In this document: positions 61,477 to 64,000 of the stretch, one piece after another
How positions within the stretch are numbered: the stretch's first letter is position 1
Layout: every line of letters begins with the position of its first letter
Origin: Paracoccus methylovorus
GTDB lineage: Bacteria > Pseudomonadota > Alphaproteobacteria > Rhodobacterales > Rhodobacteraceae
Assembly: GCF_016919705.1 (NCBI RefSeq)
Contig: NZ_CP070368.1
Span: forward strand, 682,001 to 746,000
Direction: 5' to 3'
Length of the DNA: 64,000 nt
The notes under the pieces: generated by a model
Database searches by the model: none
The model's input: the letters and a program-made list of their open reading frames with translations, nothing else
Told to the model about the DNA's origin: nothing
Position numbers and translations under genes: made by a program

Positions 61477-62763
61477 ATGTCCGAGAATTGGGGTTTCGAC
61501 ACCACCGCCATCCACGCAGGCAGCGCGCCCGACCCGGCCACCGGGGCGCGGCAGGTGCCAATCTATCAGACCACGGCCTATGTCTTTAAGGACGCCGCCC
61601 ACGCCGCCCGACTGTTTGGCCTGCAAGAGGTGGGCTATATCTATTCGCGCCTGACCAACCCGACGGTTGCCGCACTGCAGGCGCGGGTGGCCCAGCTTGA
61701 AGGCGGGGCCGGGGCGGTTTGCTGCTCTTCGGGCCATGCGGCGCAGATCATGTCGCTGTTCCCGCTGATGGGGCCGGGCAAGAACCTGGTCGCCTCGACC
61801 CGGCTTTACGGCGGCACCATTACCCAGTTCAGCCAGACCATCAAACGCTTCGGCTGGGGCGTGAAATTCGTCGATCTGGACGATCTGGACGCGCTGAGGG
61901 CGGCGGCCGACGACGATACCCGCGCGATTTTCTGCGAATCGATCTCGAACCCCGGCGGCTATGTCACCGACATTCCGGCAGTGGCCAAGGTCGCGGACGA
62001 GGTCGGCCTGCCGCTGATCGTCGATAACACGCTGGCCACGCCCTATCTGTGCAAGCCCATCGAGATGGGTGCGACGCTGGTCGTCCACAGCCTGACGAAA
62101 TACATGACCGGCAACGGCACGGTGACCGGCGGCGTGGTTGTGGATTCGGGCAAGTTCGACTGGTCGGCTTCGGGCAAGTTCCCCAGCCTTTCGGAACCCG
62201 AGCCCGCCTATCACGGGATGAAATTCCACGAAACCTTCGGTGCGCTGGCCTATACGTTCCACGGCATTGCCATCGGTCTGCGCGATCTGGGCATGACCAT
62301 GAATCCGCAAGCCGCGCATTACACGCTGATGGGGATCGAGACGCTGGGCCTGCGCATGGGCCGGCATGTCGAAAATGCCCAGAAGGTTGCTGAGTGGCTT
62401 GAGGCCGATTCGCGTGTAACTTCGGTTACTTATGCGGGGCTTGCCTCTTCGCCGTGGAACGCGACGGCGCAGCGGGTCTATCCCAAGGGGGCGGGTGCGC
62501 TTTTCTCGTTCGGTATCAAGGGCGGCTATGACGCGGCGGTGAAGCTGGTCGACAGCCTCAAGCTGTTTAGCCATGTGGCCAATCTGGGGGATGCGCGTTC
62601 GTTGGTGATCCATTCCGCCTCGACCACGCACAGCCAGTTGACCGACGAACAAAAGATCGCCGCAGGTGCAGGGCCGGACGTGGTGCGGCTGTCCATCGGC
62701 ATCGAGGATGCGGCCGACATCATCGCCGATCTAGATCAGGCGCTGGCCGCAGCCACCGCCTGA
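61477..62763 (+). CDS. metY: O-acetylhomoserine sulfhydrylase
   Basis: A 428-residue Cys/Met-metabolism PLP enzyme. YSRLTNPTVAALQARVAQLEGG near 50-75 is followed by the cofactor Lys208 in HSLTKYMTGNGT. Length and the motif FKDAAHAARLFGLQEVGYIY point to O-acetylhomoserine aminocarboxypropyltransferase, which makes homocysteine directly from sulphide. Its product is the substrate of the neighbouring MetH. AAGGGAGAG precedes the ATG at 61477. Confidence 0.94.
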   Translation: MSENWGFDTTAIHAGSAPDPATGARQVPIYQTTAYVFKDAAHAARLFGLQEVGYIYSRLTNPTVAALQARVAQLEGGAGAVCCSSGHAAQIMSLFPLMGPGKNLVASTRLYGGTITQFSQTIKRFGWGVKFVDLDDLDALRAAADDDTRAIFCESISNPGGYVTDIPAVAKVADEVGLPLIVDNTLATPYLCKPIEMGATLVVHSLTKYMTGNGTVTGGVVVDSGKFDWSASGKFPSLSEPEPAYHGMKFHETFGALAYTFHGIAIGLRDLGMTMNPQAAHYTLMGIETLGLRMGRHVENAQKVAEWLEADSRVTSVTYAGLASSPWNATAQRVYPKGAGALFSFGIKGGYDAAVKLVDSLKLFSHVANLGDARSLVIHSASTTHSQLTDEQKIAAGAGPDVVRLSIGIEDAADIIADLDQALAAATA

Positions 62764-62771
62764 AATGAAAA

Positions 62772-62794
62772 GGGCGGCGAGGTTTTCGCCGCCC
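62772..62794. terminator. terminator hairpin after metY
   Basis: GGGCGGCGA at 62772-62780 pairs with TCGCCGCCC at 62786-62794 around a 5-base loop. It is preceded by AAAA, which serves the minus strand. It separates metY from the converging SIMPL gene. Confidence 0.65.
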
Positions 62795-62802
62795 TCTCAT
62801 GA

Positions 62803-63621
62803 TCAGTTCGCCGGAGCGGCGGGGGTTGCCTCGCCTTCGGGTGCCGGGGGCTCGCCGTTCTCTGCCGCGCGCATGGCGAAGACCGCCGTGACATTGGCAC
62901 TTACACCCAATTCACCGGCTTCGATCGGCGTGGCGCTGGCCACTTCGGCGCGCATGGCCATCATCGGCCGCGGCCCGCCACCCATCTGCGCCTCGGACAG
63001 CGAGATCAGCCGACCAAGCTCCATGCCTGCCGCCTGGGCCATCACCTCGGCGCGTCGGCGCGCGTCGGCCACGGCCTCGGTGCGGGCCTGATCCTCGGCC
63101 CCTGTCATGTCGTCGCGGGAAAAGGCGATGCCGCTGATTTCATTGGCGCCCGAGGCGACCAGCTTGTCCAATACCGCGCCCAGCCCCGCCAGATCGCGCA
63201 CCCGCACGGTTACGCTGTTTTGCGCGCCATAGCCCACCAGCTTGGGCGGCTGACCCTGATCCGAGAAATCCATCACCGGCGACAGGTTCAGTCCCGAGGT
63301 CTGGATATCGCGAGCCTCGACCCCCTCGGCTTTCAACGTCTCGATGACCTTGCTTTGCTGCTCGGCATTTTGCGCCATCGCGTCGGCGGCGGTGGTGGCG
63401 CGGGTGCTGACGCCCAGCGTGATGGTGGCCATGTCGGGCTGTGCCGTGGCCTGTCCGGTACCGGTGACCGTCACTCGGGCAAAGGGGGCGGGGTGTTTCA
63501 TGGCGTGATGTCCCATCTGTGCGGGCGGCGGCGCGTCCGCTGGGGCAGGCTGGGCCATCAGCGGGGTTGCGCCCAGCACCATCAGCGTCGCGGCAGCCAT
63601 CAGGGGTCGGAATTGGGGCAT
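62803..63621 (-). CDS. exported SIMPL-domain (DUF541) protein
   Basis: A 272-residue protein with a signal peptide (MPQFRPLMAAATLMVLGA, cleavage near MAQ). A DUF541 domain follows: RVTVTGTGQATAQPDMATIT, DIQTSGLNLSPVMDF, YGAQNSVTVRVRDLAGLG, and ARTEAVADARRRAEVMAQA. A Pro/Ala-rich tail ends it. Related periplasmic proteins are linked to stress tolerance, but the function is not known. AAGGAGAAAG precedes the ATG. Confidence 0.88.
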   Translation of the reverse strand: MPQFRPLMAAATLMVLGATPLMAQPAPADAPPPAQMGHHAMKHPAPFARVTVTGTGQATAQPDMATITLGVSTRATTAADAMAQNAEQQSKVIETLKAEGVEARDIQTSGLNLSPVMDFSDQGQPPKLVGYGAQNSVTVRVRDLAGLGAVLDKLVASGANEISGIAFSRDDMTGAEDQARTEAVADARRRAEVMAQAAGMELGRLISLSEAQMGGGPRPMMAMRAEVASATPIEAGELGVSANVTAVFAMRAAENGEPPAPEGEATPAAPAN

Positions 63622-63827
63622 CGGGTCTTTCTCCTTGGGACGGCGGAAGTCTTCCGCACGCAGTTGTATTCACGAGCCCATATAACGCCAGAAAAGCGCC
63701 AGAGGATGCCTCACATTCCGGTGTTCGGCTTTTCACGGATCGCGTTCTGGGTTAGTTCAGAAGGATCAATCACGAAGATGCGCCCAAGGATGCCCCGGGT
63801 GCCCGGAACCGAAAGCAAAGCCCGTCG

Positions 63828-64000
63828 ATGTCGCTTGATTCCGTTACTGAATACGCTCTTTCCTTCAGCGAGGACGCCGTGCATGTCGAACGGCGCGAAC
63901 GGGGACAGGGCGGCACCGCCCCGGCGGCTTGGCGGCATATGGGCTCGGTCGATTTCGCATCGCCCGGCTTTCACGAGGAACTGGCCCAGCTACGCGCCAT
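63828..64000 (+). CDS. partial gene at the right edge, unknown
   Basis: The first 57 codons, open to the window end (from MSLDSVTEYALSFSEDAVHV to FHEELAQLRA). It resembles the start of a large Rhodobacterales hypothetical protein, but I cannot name it. The start is uncertain because the ribosome site is weak. A competing minus-strand frame at 63711-63974 looks less convincing. Confidence 0.5.
   Translation, partial: MSLDSVTEYALSFSEDAVHVERRERGQGGTAPAAWRHMGSVDFASPGFHEELAQLRA

Overview
The window is chromosomal DNA of an alphaproteobacterium of the Rhodobacterales, almost certainly a Paracoccus. The clearest sign is the pair cytochrome c550 (cycA, 55966-56427) and aa3 oxidase subunit I (ctaD, 54117-55793). 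Both proteins read nearly like those I remember from Paracoccus denitrificans. High GC, Rhodobacterales-specific hypotheticals and Entner-Doudoroff genes agree. The species cannot be fixed by eye.

Left flank (1-7.9 kb): housekeeping genes. They are 3-hydroxybutyrate dehydrogenase, thyX, glyoxalase I, a MarR-family regulator, sdhE, aspartate aminotransferase, aspartate ammonia-lyase and a HypT-like LysR regulator.

Mobile island (7903-28329, about 20.4 kb): bounded by a 34-bp direct repeat (32/34 identical). Its right copy lies in the 3' half of an intact tRNA-Thr(GGT) gene, and its left copy sits beside a tyrosine integrase. The left third is a satellite- or ICE-like replication module: integrase, unknown protein, AlpA, winged-helix, PC4-like, two 33-34-residue ORFs, TOPRIM protein and a truncated CHC2 primase. 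The middle holds a periplasmic protease and many small overlapping ORFs. The right half is a broken podovirus-like prophage with endolysin, terminase, beta-helix tail spike and portal. At least six genes here are cut in mid-domain. A foreign block (IS5 transposase tail, HerA ATPase piece, ABC ATPase tail, tctA, tctB and the tctC tail) lies between the endolysin and terminase fragments. The island is a mosaic and probably not a functional phage.

Right flank (28.3-64 kb): core genes again. They include murA, hisD with its usual neighbours, an Entner-Doudoroff/glycolytic cluster (edd opposite zwf-pgl-pgi), a sorbosone dehydrogenase-like protein, infC, dut, a ThiF/MoeB-like protein, an M3 peptidase, a D-2-hydroxyacid dehydrogenase, a dimethylglycine dehydrogenase-like flavoprotein, ctaD-cycA, lipB, metH, tRNA-Leu(GAG), metY and a SIMPL protein. 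No rRNA, CRISPR array or complete insertion sequence was seen.

The observations most worth following are: the exact island boundaries with three helically phased repeats beside the integrase; two tandem micro-ORFs; an 84-residue protein that duplicates the N-terminal domain of the adjacent tail spike; a HEPN-like gene between phage structural genes; the chimeric junctions; and a probable AUA start codon for infC.
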